Below, piece by piece: positions 36,535 through 45,509 of a stretch of DNA of 64,000 nt. A program made the position numbers and the translations under genes. Each line of letters opens with the position of its first letter. The first letter of the stretch is position 1. The notes under the pieces are model-generated. The model searched no databases. It saw nothing but the letters and a program-made list of their open reading frames with translations, and was not told where the DNA came from. The stretch is from an uncultured Arthrobacter sp. (GTDB taxonomy: Bacteria > Actinomycetota > Actinomycetes > Actinomycetales > Micrococcaceae). The DNA lies in assembly GCF_947495145.1 (NCBI RefSeq), contig NZ_CANLXP010000001.1, positions 236,172-300,171 of the forward strand, given 5' to 3'.

Positions 36535-37782
36535 GTGAGCTACTCATCGCTGGATGACCTGCTGAGCGTCGGCGTCCGCGGGCGGCGCGTTCTGGTCCGG
36601 TCGGACCTGAACGTGCCGCTCGAGGGCGATCTGCCCAACCTGCGGGTAACCGACGACGGTCGTATTCGCGCTTCCCTGCCGGTTCTGCGCAAGCTCACCG
36701 AGGCCGGCGCTGCGGTGATCGTGATGGCTCACCTCGGCCGCCCGAAGGGTGCCCCCGAGGAGAAGTACTCGCTCAAGCCCGCCGTGGACAGGCTCGCCGA
36801 GCTGGCCGATTTCAGCGTCACCTTCGCTGAAGACGTCACGGGCCCCAGTGCCCGCGAGCGTGCCGATGCCCTTTCCGAGGGGAGCGTCCTCGTTCTGCAG
36901 AACGTCCGATTCGATGCTCGAGAGACCAGCAAGGATGATTCCGAACGGGCTGCATTCGCCGATGAGCTCGTGGAGCTCACCGGCGGCAACGGCGCATATG
37001 TCGATGATGCTTTCGGCGCGGTCCATCGGAAGCATGCAAGCGTCTACGATGTGGCTTCGCTGCTGCCCGCCTACCAGGGCGATCTCGTGAAGGCTGAAGT
37101 GGACGTGCTGCAGCGGCTCACCACTGAACCGGAGCGGCCATTCGTCGTCGTGCTGGGCGGTTCAAAAGTCTCCGACAAGCTGGCAGTCATTGAGAACCTC
37201 ATCGGCACAGCTGACCGGCTGCTGGTCGGCGGCGGCATGGTGTTCACCTTCCTGGCTGCCCAGGGCCACTCAGTCGGTGCGAGCCTGCTTGAAGAAGACC
37301 AGCTCGACGTGGTCCGCGGCTACCTCGGCCGCGCCAAGGAGGCCGGCACTGAGTTCGTGTTGCCCACGGACATCGTGGTTGCGGACAAATTTGCGGCCGA
37401 TGCCGGCCATGAAACCCTTGCTGCTGATGCGATGGAATCCGGTCAGTACGGTGCTACCGGACTTGGACTGGATATCGGTCCTGAATCCGGCGAAGCGTTT
37501 GCGCGCCACATCGGGCAGGCTCGCACGGTCTTCTGGAACGGACCCATGGGGGTGTTCGAGTTCGACGCCTTTGCGGCCGGTACCAAGGCTGTTGCGCAGG
37601 CGCTTGCCGATGCGACAGCGTCGGGGGCGCTCACAGTTGTCGGCGGCGGTGATTCCGCTGCGGCTGTACGCGGGCTCGGTTTTGATGAATCGAGTTTCAG
37701 CCACATCTCCACGGGCGGCGGCGCGAGTCTGGAATACCTTGAGGGCAAGGAACTCCCAGGCTTGACCGCGCTGCAGCGCTGA
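36535..37782 (+). CDS. pgk: Phosphoglycerate kinase
   Basis: A 415-residue kinase that makes ATP from 1,3-bisphosphoglycerate. Substrate motif RSDLNVPL, the AHLGRPKG loop, [15 protein letters not shown] and the nucleotide-binding [13 protein letters not shown] are all present. The GTG at 36535 begins YSSLDDLL after the first residues and lies 7 bp after the gap stop; in-frame sequence above it belongs to gap in another frame. Normal length. Confidence 0.97.
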   Translation: MSYSSLDDLLSVGVRGRRVLVRSDLNVPLEGDLPNLRVTDDGRIRASLPVLRKLTEAGAAVIVMAHLGRPKGAPEEKYSLKPAVDRLAELADFSVTFAEDVTGPSARERADALSEGSVLVLQNVRFDARETSKDDSERAAFADELVELTGGNGAYVDDAFGAVHRKHASVYDVASLLPAYQGDLVKAEVDVLQRLTTEPERPFVVVLGGSKVSDKLAVIENLIGTADRLLVGGGMVFTFLAAQGHSVGASLLEEDQLDVVRGYLGRAKEAGTEFVLPTDIVVADKFAADAGHETLAADAMESGQYGATGLGLDIGPESGEAFARHIGQARTVFWNGPMGVFEFDAFAAGTKAVAQALADATASGALTVVGGGDSAAAVRGLGFDESSFSHISTGGGASLEYLEGKELPGLTALQR

Positions 37783-37817
37783 CACCAACACGCAGTACCC
37801 CTAGAACTGGAGAACCC

Positions 37818-38633
37818 ATGACTTCATCGACGAACGGCACCTACGACCGTCGTCCGCTCATCGCCGGCAACTGGAAGATGAACCTGGACCATGTCCAGGC
37901 CATCACCCTGCTGCAGAAACTCGCGTGGACCCTTGAGGACGCCAAGCACGACTATTCACGGGCGGAGGTGGCGGTTTTCCCACCGTTCACCGACCTCCGG
38001 GGAGTGCAGACGCTGGTCAAGGGCGACGACCTCGATGTCGTTTACGGCGGCCAGGACCTCTCGCCTTTCGATTCCGGGGCCTACACCGGTGACACCTCCG
38101 GACAGTTCTTGGGAAAGCTGGGCTGTACATACGTACTCGTAGGTCATTCCGAGCGGCGAACCATCCACGGCGAGTCGGATGAACTCCTGAACCGGAAGGT
38201 TCAGGCGGCCTACCGGCACAACCTCGTTCCCGTCCTGTGCGTGGGCGAGGGACTCGAGGTCCGTCAGGTTGGAACACATGTGGAGCACACGCTCCGGCAG
38301 CTTCGTGACAACGTCGCCGGCCTCAACACCGAGCAGGCGGCCGCTTTGGTGGTCGCCTATGAGCCGGTGTGGGCCATCGGGACCGGTGAAGTTGCAGGGC
38401 CGCACGATGCGCAGGAAATGTGCGCAGCGATCCGGGCGGAACTGGCGGTGCTTTTCGACGATTCGGTGGCTGCCGGAACCCGGCTTCTCTACGGGGGTTC
38501 CGTCAAGGCGTCCAACGCTGCCGCAATCCTCAAGGAACGCGACGTCGACGGCGTGCTTGTCGGCGGAGCGAGCCTTGATGTCGATGAGTTTGCTAACATT
38601 GTCAGGTTCGAGCACCATCTGGTGACCGACTAA
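37818..38633 (+). CDS. tpiA: Triosephosphate isomerase
   Basis: A 271-residue TIM barrel that interconverts dihydroxyacetone phosphate and glyceraldehyde-3-phosphate. Catalytic N18 and K20 in GNWKMN, the histidine in VGHSERR, and the glutamate in [11 protein letters not shown], which begins the mobile loop. The ATG has CTGGAG at a suitable distance. The phosphate-binding end [11 protein letters not shown] and LVGGASLD are intact. Confidence 0.97.
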   Translation: MTSSTNGTYDRRPLIAGNWKMNLDHVQAITLLQKLAWTLEDAKHDYSRAEVAVFPPFTDLRGVQTLVKGDDLDVVYGGQDLSPFDSGAYTGDTSGQFLGKLGCTYVLVGHSERRTIHGESDELLNRKVQAAYRHNLVPVLCVGEGLEVRQVGTHVEHTLRQLRDNVAGLNTEQAAALVVAYEPVWAIGTGEVAGPHDAQEMCAAIRAELAVLFDDSVAAGTRLLYGGSVKASNAAAILKERDVDGVLVGGASLDVDEFANIVRFEHHLVTD

Positions 38634-38653
38634 GGTCACGCTGAAAGGTCACC

Positions 38654-38905
38654 GTGGAAATTCTCCGTATCATCCTGTTGGTACTGCTGGGCATCACCAG
38701 CTTGCTGCTGACATTGCTCATTCTGCTGCACAAAGGCAGGGGCGGTGGCATGTCCGACATGTTCGGCGGCGGCATGACAACCAGCATGGGGTCATCCGGA
38801 GTTGCTGAGCGCAACCTCAACCGGTTCACGGTGGCGCTGGGTCTCTGCTGGGGCGTTGTCATCATCGCCCTCGGGCTGATTCAACGCTTCGCCGGAGACT
38901 CCTAG
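38654..38905 (+). CDS. secG: Preprotein translocase subunit SecG
   Basis: An 83-residue membrane protein with two hydrophobic helices (about 3-25 and 60-78) joined by a Gly/Met-rich cytoplasmic loop containing KGRGGGMSDMFGGG, the SecG family mark. It is a non-essential partner in the SecYEG channel. The GTG at 38654 has GAAAGG 6 nt upstream. Its place after tpiA is conserved in actinobacteria. Confidence 0.95.
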   Translation: MEILRIILLVLLGITSLLLTLLILLHKGRGGGMSDMFGGGMTTSMGSSGVAERNLNRFTVALGLCWGVVIIALGLIQRFAGDS

Positions 38906-39005
38906 CAGAGCAGGCGCCGGCACACCGGGCCCTTGGTGCACAGGCACCGCAGAATCGCTTAGGCTATCCCGCGTCCACCATTGCAGGGCGTACACTGAAC
39001 CTCGA

Positions 39006-39047
39006 ATGCAGGTCGTGTGCGGTACTGATGGGAGCAATCCATGGTGA
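39006..39047 (+). CDS. Candidate 13-codon upstream ORF overlapping the rbpA start
   Basis: ATG 39006 lies 9 nt after TACACT (38991-38996). The ORF MQVVCGTDGSNPW stops with a TGA at 39045-39047, inside the ATGGTGA that begins rbpA. It would be translated from a leaderless end and terminate on the rbpA start, which could couple the two. It may also be chance. Confidence 0.25.
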   Translation: MQVVCGTDGSNPW

Positions 39048-39415
39048 ACGCGGGACACGCTTTTAAGGGGTCACGCATCGGTTCGGGCTTCAGCCCGGCT
39101 GCATCCGGGCGTCATCTTGATGCAGAACGAAGACAGGGCGCCGTTGATCGAACGGTGGTGAGCTACTGGTGCCTGGACGGCCACGAGACCAGGCCGACGT
39201 TTGCAAAGCTCACCGAGTCTGAAATCCCCGAGGTATGGGAGTGCGGCCGTTGCGGCAGGCCGGCCGGGAGGTCACCCGGAGTGGATCTAGCTATAGACGG
39301 CGACGAACCGTTCAAGAGCCACCTGCAGTATGTGAAAGAGCGGCGGACTGAGGCAGAAGCGACAAGGGTATTGGAGAATGCGCTGGAGCAGCTGCGCCAG
39401 CGGCACTCCCTCTAG
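39041..39415 (+). CDS. rbpA: RNA polymerase-binding protein RbpA
   Basis: A 124-residue transcription factor that binds the housekeeping sigma factor and RNA polymerase and stabilises open complexes in actinobacteria. The family pattern is visible: a basic N-terminal tail (KGSRIGSGF), a core with a Cys pair (YWCLDGHE... WECGRCGRPAG), and the C-terminal sigma-interacting helix HLQYVKERRTEAEATRVLENALEQL. The start is ATG 39041 with GGGAG 7 nt upstream; GTG 39044 is also possible. It converges on pgl with a 9-bp gap. Confidence 0.92.
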   Translation: MVNAGHAFKGSRIGSGFSPAASGRHLDAERRQGAVDRTVVSYWCLDGHETRPTFAKLTESEIPEVWECGRCGRPAGRSPGVDLAIDGDEPFKSHLQYVKERRTEAEATRVLENALEQLRQRHSL

Positions 39416-39424
39416 CCGTCGCCC

Positions 39425-40234
39425 TTAGCTGGCGTCGGGTTCGGCTGTATCAATCAAACGCCCGGGAAGCTGACTCGCGGCTTCCTGGTCAATCAGCCAT
39501 AACGTCTTGCGTCGGCCACGCGCGCCCGCAGCCGGGACCTGTACCGGGCCTGCGCCGGCGAGTGCAAGTCCGACAGCGCCCGCCTTGTCCTGGCCGGCGA
39601 CCCCCAGCCAGACTTCCTCAGCGGAATTGATTGCTTCAAGCGTGAGACTCACGCGCTCGGGCGGCGGCTTCGGGGCATCGCTGACGCCGACGACAGTCTG
39701 GCCCTTGGTCCGGATTCCGGCCATCTCCGGAAACAGCGAAGCTATATGCGCATCGGGTCCGACACCGAGGAGGAGTATGTCAAACTGCGGAAGACGCGGA
39801 TCCCGCAGCTCCGTTCCTGCTGCCGCCTCCCTGTCCGCTGCTTCCTGGAGGCGCACCGCGTAGTCAGCTGCTGCGTCGTCCTGGTTGCTGAAGGAATCCG
39901 ACGTACCGAACTCATGCACGCGTTCGGCGGATACTCCGATCTGGTCGAGCAGGGCCCCGCGGGCCTGCACGGCATTGCGTTCTTCATGACCTGCGGGCAG
40001 GAACCGCTCGTCGCCCCACCAGAAATCTACCGCCGACCAGTCAACTGCGGACAGCGCAGGGGATTCAGCGACAGCACGGAGCGCACCGATACCCAGTGTT
40101 CCACCGGTAAGAACCACTGTCGCCGTGCCGCGCTCATTCTGGACATCCACGAGGCGCGTGATGAGCCTGGCTGCTACTGACGCCGCCAGGAGTCCTGCGT
40201 CAGGATGGATACTGACTTTCGGTTCAGTGTTCAC
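39425..40234 (-). CDS. pgl: 6-phosphogluconolactonase
   Basis: A 269-residue enzyme of the DevB/Pgl family, second step of the oxidative pentose phosphate pathway. Signature TVVLTGGTLGIGAL, WWGDERFLPAGHEERN and ILLLGVGPDAHIASLFPE are present. The GTG start at 40234 overlaps the end of opcA by 11 bp. Last gene of the six-gene pentose-phosphate operon. Confidence 0.95.
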   Translation of the reverse strand: MNTEPKVSIHPDAGLLAASVAARLITRLVDVQNERGTATVVLTGGTLGIGALRAVAESPALSAVDWSAVDFWWGDERFLPAGHEERNAVQARGALLDQIGVSAERVHEFGTSDSFSNQDDAAADYAVRLQEAADREAAAGTELRDPRLPQFDILLLGVGPDAHIASLFPEMAGIRTKGQTVVGVSDAPKPPPERVSLTLEAINSAEEVWLGVAGQDKAGAVGLALAGAGPVQVPAAGARGRRKTLWLIDQEAASQLPGRLIDTAEPDAS

Positions 40235-41165
40235 TGGTGCGTACGCTCCTCAAATTGGTTCGGGCCAGCCCCTCGGTGATGACTTCCCCGAATACGTCGT
40301 CGGGGTCGAGGCGCCGCAGCTCTTCCGCGAGACAGTCTTGCAGGCTGCGCCGGGGGAGGGAAATCCTTTGTACCGGCTGGTCCGGCTGGTGCAGCTCTGC
40401 CACGGAGCGCCGCGGACGATTCAGCTCCACGTCGCCAGCGCGACGGGAGAGCACAACACGGTGCAGACCGGTCCCCGGCTCTCCAGCCTCGATCGAGACC
40501 GGTGCGTCGAGGGCTAACGTCAGCCAGGCGGCGAGCAGCACCGTGCTGGGGGAGTCGGAGGCTCCCTCCACTGTCACTGCAGTGATGGGCGATCCGTCCA
40601 GCTGTTCCAGAACGGCAGCCAGCTGGATGCGCCAGTTCGTCAGCCTGGTCCACGCGAGATCGGTGTCCCCGGCCTCGTAGGTGCGGCGGATGTTGAAGAG
40701 GGCTGCCGTCGGATCAGACTCGTTCGCAGAATCCGTGATCCGGCGGTGGGCAATGCTGCCGATTGACGTTTGTGCGGCTGCTTCGGGTACCCCGCGTGGC
40801 CACCAGGCGACGATCGGCGCATCCGGCAGCAGGAGCGCTGACACAAGGGACTCGCTTTCCCCTGCCAGCTCACCGTAGCCCCTCAGTACGATCACCTCGG
40901 ATGCTCCTGCGTCTCCACCTACGCGGATCTGGGCGTCGAGGCGCGTCTCCTGGGAGTCCGTGCCCTCGGCCAGCACGATGATCCGGCACGGATGTTCCCG
41001 GCTCGCTTCATTCGCGGCGAGAATTGTCTCCTCCTCATGGCCAGAACGCGTGATGACCACGAGTGTCAGCACACGGCCGAGGGCAACTACGCCGCCCTTG
41101 TCCCGCATGGTCATGATTTCTTTTGAAACCTTGGAGGTTGTTGTATCGGGAAGATCGACGATCAT
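40224..41165 (-). CDS. opcA: Glucose-6-phosphate dehydrogenase assembly protein OpcA
   Basis: A 313-residue protein of the OpcA family, required for full activity of G6PDH in cyanobacteria and actinobacteria. Recognised by MRDKGGVVALGRVLTLVV near the start, LLLPDAPIVAWWPRGVP in the middle and ALDAPVSIEAGEPGTGL later. The ATG at 41165 overlaps the zwf stop by 4 bp (ATGA), so it is translated with its partner enzyme. Confidence 0.95.
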   Translation of the reverse strand: MIVDLPDTTTSKVSKEIMTMRDKGGVVALGRVLTLVVITRSGHEEETILAANEASREHPCRIIVLAEGTDSQETRLDAQIRVGGDAGASEVIVLRGYGELAGESESLVSALLLPDAPIVAWWPRGVPEAAAQTSIGSIAHRRITDSANESDPTAALFNIRRTYEAGDTDLAWTRLTNWRIQLAAVLEQLDGSPITAVTVEGASDSPSTVLLAAWLTLALDAPVSIEAGEPGTGLHRVVLSRRAGDVELNRPRRSVAELHQPDQPVQRISLPRRSLQDCLAEELRRLDPDDVFGEVITEGLARTNLRSVRTSEH

Positions 41166-42703
41166 GGCCGCCTCCAGGTCCTTCCATCGCGGGCTAGCAA
41201 TTCATCAGCGGAGTCCGGACCCCAGCTTCCGGGAACGTACTTCTCAGGAGCTGACGAGAGCGTCGACCAGTACTCCTCAAACGGATCGAGAATCTTCCAC
41301 GACAACTCCACCTCCTGGTGGCGGGGGAACAGCGGCGGTTCTCCGAGCAGCACGTCGAGGATCAGGCGCTCATAGGCTTCAGGGCTGGATTCGGTGAAGG
41401 AGTGGCCGTAACCGAAGTCCATGGTCACGTCACGCACTTCCATCTGTGTCCCGGGCACCTTGGACCCGAAACGGATGGTGGCACCCTCATCGGGCTGGAC
41501 GCGAATGACCACGGCATTCTGTCCGAAATCGCCTTCGTCATGATCGCGGAACAGGAGGTTGGGTGCACGCTTGAAGACAACGGCAATCTCCGTCACCCTG
41601 CGGCCCAATCGCTTTCCCGCCCGCAGATAGAACGGAACACCGCTCCAGCGCCGGGTATTGATGTCCAGCCTGATTGCCGCATAGGTCTCTGTCATCGACT
41701 CGGCCGGAATCCCGTCCTCATCCAGGAAAGCATTGACCAGCTCGCCCCCCTGCCAGCCGCCGTCGTACTGCCCCCTCGCGGAGTGGGTGGACAGATCCTC
41801 AGGCAGTTTGACCGCGGCCAGAACCTTCTCCTTTTCTGCGCGCAGATCTTCCGCGTTGAAGGAAATTGGCTCCTCCATCGCTGTCAGCGCGAGCAACTGG
41901 AGCAGGTGATTCTGAATGACGTCGCGTGCGGCACCGACGCCGTCGTAATAGCCGGCCCGGCCGCCGATTCCGATGTCTTCCGCCATCGTGATCTGGACGT
42001 GATCAACATAGTTGGCATTCCAGAGCGGTTCGAACAGCTGGTTGGCGAAGCGGAGGGCAAGGATGTTCTGGACGGTCTCCTTGCCGAGGTAGTGGTCAAT
42101 GCGGAATACCGCGTCCGGGGGAAACACCTGTTCCACAATCGCGTTCAGTTCACGGGCGGATTCCAGGTTGTGACCGAAGGGCTTCTCGATGACTACCCTG
42201 CGCCATTTGCCTTCCTCCGGCTGGGCCAGCCCGTGCTCGGAGAGCTTTTGGCACACAAGCTCGAACGCCTTCGGCGGGATGGAAAGATAGAACGCGTGGT
42301 TCCCGCGGGTTCCGCGTGTTGAATCGAGTTCCTCGACGGTCTTCCTCAGCTGGACAAAAGCATCGTCGTCGTCGAAGTTTCCCTGGACGAACCGGATACC
42401 CTCCGAGAGCTGTTCCCAGACCGACTCGTCGAACGGCGTCCGCGCGTACTGCTTCACCGAGGAGAGAACCTCCTGCGCGAAGTCCGCATCAGTCCAGTCG
42501 CGGCGACCGAAGCCCACCAGCGCGAAACTTGGGGGCAGCAGCCCGCGGTTTGCAAGGTCGTAGACCGCGGGCATCAGCTTTTTGCGCGCGAGGTCACCGG
42601 TTACGCCGAACAGGACCAGGGACGCGGGACCGGCAATCCGGCTAAGCCGGCGGTCCCGCGGATCCCGCAGCGGATTCCTTGATTTGGTGCTGTTCTCAGG
42701 CAT
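41162..42703 (-). CDS. zwf: Glucose-6-phosphate 1-dehydrogenase
   Basis: A 513-residue dehydrogenase that feeds the oxidative pentose phosphate pathway and makes NADPH. The coenzyme motif is FGVTGDLARKKL, the catalytic histidine is in RIDHYLGKETVQNI, and EKPFGHNL is the substrate lysine/phosphate region. The ATG at 42703 directly abuts the pgi stop, without a gap. Normal length. Confidence 0.97.
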   Translation of the reverse strand: MPENSTKSRNPLRDPRDRRLSRIAGPASLVLFGVTGDLARKKLMPAVYDLANRGLLPPSFALVGFGRRDWTDADFAQEVLSSVKQYARTPFDESVWEQLSEGIRFVQGNFDDDDAFVQLRKTVEELDSTRGTRGNHAFYLSIPPKAFELVCQKLSEHGLAQPEEGKWRRVVIEKPFGHNLESARELNAIVEQVFPPDAVFRIDHYLGKETVQNILALRFANQLFEPLWNANYVDHVQITMAEDIGIGGRAGYYDGVGAARDVIQNHLLQLLALTAMEEPISFNAEDLRAEKEKVLAAVKLPEDLSTHSARGQYDGGWQGGELVNAFLDEDGIPAESMTETYAAIRLDINTRRWSGVPFYLRAGKRLGRRVTEIAVVFKRAPNLLFRDHDEGDFGQNAVVIRVQPDEGATIRFGSKVPGTQMEVRDVTMDFGYGHSFTESSPEAYERLILDVLLGEPPLFPRHQEVELSWKILDPFEEYWSTLSSAPEKYVPGSWGPDSADELLARDGRTWRRP

Positions 42704-44341
42704 CTACCCGTTTCCGTTTTCAGCTGGTCGGCCGGACAAATGATCAATTACTTCGCGAAGCTGGCGAATCCCCGCTGAACGGTCCGCCAAATGCAGACGC
42801 AGGACCGGCCGGCCGGCGTCCGCCAGTACTTGAGCATCGCCCGCAGCCTGGGCCGCGATCAGCTCACCGAAGCTGAAGGGACGCTGAGGGATGTCCAGAT
42901 CCTCCGACGTAGCTCCGGTGATCTGGAGATACGTGCCCACCGGCGTGCCGCCCTTATGGAACTGCCCGGTTGAGTGCAGGAAACGAGGACCCCACCCGAA
43001 AGTCACCGGTCGCCCGGTGATACCTGCAAGAACCGGGCGGATATCGGCCAGTGGAGCCTCCGCGATCCGGTCAAGGTAAGCCTGCACGGCGAGGTAGCCG
43101 TTCGGTTCGAGTGATCCGAAGAGCGATTCCAGCGCTTCGCCGAGGGTAGCCGCTGTGCCGAGCAGAGCTTCGCTTCCGCGCACCTCAACCGCACCGTCAA
43201 CGAAGTTGGGAGCAGCCGCTTCGGGCTGTGCGTCAAGCAACCCCCGTGCTGCCTTCTTTGCCGCCTCGACATCGGGCTGGTCAAACGGGTTGATGCCCAG
43301 GAGCCGGCCGGCGACGGCGGTAGCGAACTCCCACGCCAGGAGTTGGCTGCCAAGGCTGCCTCTGACTGTAATCGCGTTCCCGGTGGGTTCGGTGTTGGAT
43401 TCGGGGGAGACGAGGTGTACCGCAAGCACATCCGGAGCGCCCGAGGACAGCTCAGGAGCCTCCGCCTCCACTACGACGGGCAACACTCCCGTTCCGAGCT
43501 TGCCCGTGGATTCCGCGATGAGCTGCTCAACCCAGTCACCGAGACCTACTATCCCGGACCCTTCGTCAACGAAGACGATCTTGTCGCGCAGCGGGAGGGT
43601 CCCGCCGAGCACTGCGCCGAGGCGCAGACCCACATTGCCGGCGTCGTCGTCGAACAGGAATTCCGAGATCGACTCTGCGTCATCGAGCAGGGTAGCCACG
43701 TCCGCGCCCGCCAGACCTGACGGCACCAGGCCGAAGGCCGTGAGGCCGGAGTATCTGCCGCCCACAAGCGGGTCAGCGTTGAACACGGCACGGTACCCGG
43801 CGGCGCGTGCTGATTCATCAAGCGGTGAATCCGGATCGGTGACGATGATGATGCGGCTCTTCGCATCCACTCCGGCATCCGAGAACGCCTGCTCGAAAAC
43901 CCGACGCTGGGAGTCGGTTTCAACCGTCGACCCCGACTTCGAGGAGACCACTATCGCGGTGCTCTCGAGGCGGTCGGTCAGTGCCGCGCGAACCTGTGCC
44001 GGATCGGTTGAATCAAGCACGGTCAACTCGACGCCTGCGGACCGGGTAATCACCTCGGGTGCGAGGGAGGAACCGCCCATGCCGCAAAGGACGATGCGAT
44101 TCACCCCTTCGCTCTGCAGATCGTTCCGGAGTCGGTCGATTTCAGGAAGCAGGGAGCGGGAGGCATCGATCAGGTCCACCCAGCCCAGCCGGACTGCTGC
44201 CTCGGATTCGGAGTCGGGTCCCCACAAGGTGGAGTCCTTTGCCGCGATCCGCGACGCAACCCGCTCCTGCACCAGTTCCGGAAGAGCGCGCTCGATCGCT
44301 TCAGCGGCGGCCCCGGACGCGTTCACAAAGAGGGTAGCCAT
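42704..44341 (-). CDS. pgi: Glucose-6-phosphate isomerase, actinobacterial pentose-operon type
   Basis: A 545-residue phosphosugar isomerase with two SIS domains. GMGGSSLAPEV and SSKSGSTVETDSQ are the sugar-phosphate loops; the C-terminal ARG-type region lies near PVTFGWGPRFLHSTGQFHKGG. It differs from E. coli Pgi and resembles the isomerase half of the transaldolase-isomerase fusions found in some bacteria. Here it is a separate gene directly downstream of tal. ATG at 44341, 6 bp after the tal stop. It returns fructose-6-phosphate from the non-oxidative branch to glucose-6-phosphate. Confidence 0.92.
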   Translation of the reverse strand: MATLFVNASGAAAEAIERALPELVQERVASRIAAKDSTLWGPDSESEAAVRLGWVDLIDASRSLLPEIDRLRNDLQSEGVNRIVLCGMGGSSLAPEVITRSAGVELTVLDSTDPAQVRAALTDRLESTAIVVSSKSGSTVETDSQRRVFEQAFSDAGVDAKSRIIIVTDPDSPLDESARAAGYRAVFNADPLVGGRYSGLTAFGLVPSGLAGADVATLLDDAESISEFLFDDDAGNVGLRLGAVLGGTLPLRDKIVFVDEGSGIVGLGDWVEQLIAESTGKLGTGVLPVVVEAEAPELSSGAPDVLAVHLVSPESNTEPTGNAITVRGSLGSQLLAWEFATAVAGRLLGINPFDQPDVEAAKKAARGLLDAQPEAAAPNFVDGAVEVRGSEALLGTAATLGEALESLFGSLEPNGYLAVQAYLDRIAEAPLADIRPVLAGITGRPVTFGWGPRFLHSTGQFHKGGTPVGTYLQITGATSEDLDIPQRPFSFGELIAAQAAGDAQVLADAGRPVLRLHLADRSAGIRQLREVIDHLSGRPAENGNG

Positions 44342-44347
44342 GATTGA

Positions 44348-45460
44348 TTAGCCCTTTGCGGAGTCGAGGGCCGTAGTGACTGTCTCGAGAAGCTCGCCCC
44401 AGCTTGCAACGAACTTGTCCAGGCCTTCCTCTTCCAGCAGGTCGACGATCTCCTTGTAGGAGATGCCGATGTTCTCGAGGCGGTCCAGAATCTCATTCGA
44501 ATCGGCGTACGTGCCGGTGACGGTGTCGCCGGTGATGTCGCCGTGATCCGCGGTCGCCTCGAGAGTCTTCTCAGGCATGGTGTTGACGACGCCCTCAGCG
44601 ACCAAACCCGTGACGTACAGCGTGTCCGGGTATGCCGGGTCCTTGACCCCTGTCGAGGCCCAGAGGGGGCGCTGCGGGCGCGCGCCTGCTGCCGCCAGAA
44701 CCTTCCAGCGCTCGGAACCGAAGGCCTCCTCGTAGACCTGGTAGGCGAGGCGGGCGTTGGCTAGGCCTGCCTTGCCGCGCAGCGCCGCTGCTTCCTCGGT
44801 ACCGAGAGCATCAAGGCGCTTGTCAATCTCGGCATCCACACGGGAGACAAAGAACGATGCCACCGAGTGGATGGTGGCGAGGTCGTGTCCGTTCTCCTTC
44901 GCCTGCTCGAGGCCGACCATGAATGCGTTGATGACCTCGCGGTAGCGCTCGAGCGAGAAGATCAACGTCACGTTCACACTGATTCCGGCAGCGAGCGTGG
45001 TTGAAATTGCCTCTAGTCCCTCGACCGTTGCGGGGATCTTGATGAGAACGTTCGTTCGCTGGACCTTGGCGTGGAGTCGCTTCGCCTCCTCGATGGTCCC
45101 AGCAGTGTCCCGCGCCAGACGCGGGTCAACTTCGATTGAAACACGGCCGTCGACGCCGTTTGTCCGCTTGGCCTCTTCCGCGAAGATGTCGCAGGCCTGT
45201 GCGACGTCGTGCGTGGTGATATCGAAAACGGCTCGATCGACGTCGGCACCGGCGTTGGCAAGTGCGCCGACCTGCGCGGCGTAGGACTCGCCCTTCTTCA
45301 GTGCAGCGGCGAAGATGCTCGGGTTGGTGGTGACGCCGACGACGTTGAGTTCCTCGATGAGCCGTTTGAAGGCACCGGAGTTGATTCGCTCACGTGAGAG
45401 GTCATCCAGCCAGATGGACACGCCGGCACTTGAGAGGACGGCGGTGGGAGTGGGAGTCAT
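44348..45460 (-). CDS. tal: Transaldolase
   Basis: A 370-residue class I aldolase of the non-oxidative pentose phosphate pathway. [13 protein letters not shown] and [13 protein letters not shown] open the barrel, the Schiff-base lysine is in [11 protein letters not shown], and [18 protein letters not shown] is a late family block. The ATG at 45460 ([10 protein letters not shown]) follows AAGGAG by 8 nt; a longer in-frame reading upstream crosses tkt in another frame and is not coding. Confidence 0.96.
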   Translation of the reverse strand: MTPTPTAVLSSAGVSIWLDDLSRERINSGAFKRLIEELNVVGVTTNPSIFAAALKKGESYAAQVGALANAGADVDRAVFDITTHDVAQACDIFAEEAKRTNGVDGRVSIEVDPRLARDTAGTIEEAKRLHAKVQRTNVLIKIPATVEGLEAISTTLAAGISVNVTLIFSLERYREVINAFMVGLEQAKENGHDLATIHSVASFFVSRVDAEIDKRLDALGTEEAAALRGKAGLANARLAYQVYEEAFGSERWKVLAAAGARPQRPLWASTGVKDPAYPDTLYVTGLVAEGVVNTMPEKTLEATADHGDITGDTVTGTYADSNEILDRLENIGISYKEIVDLLEEEGLDKFVASWGELLETVTTALDSAKG

Positions 45461-45509
45461 GGGTTTTTCTCCTTGAACCAGGTGGAATGCGGTGATGGAA
45501 ACGGGCCTG

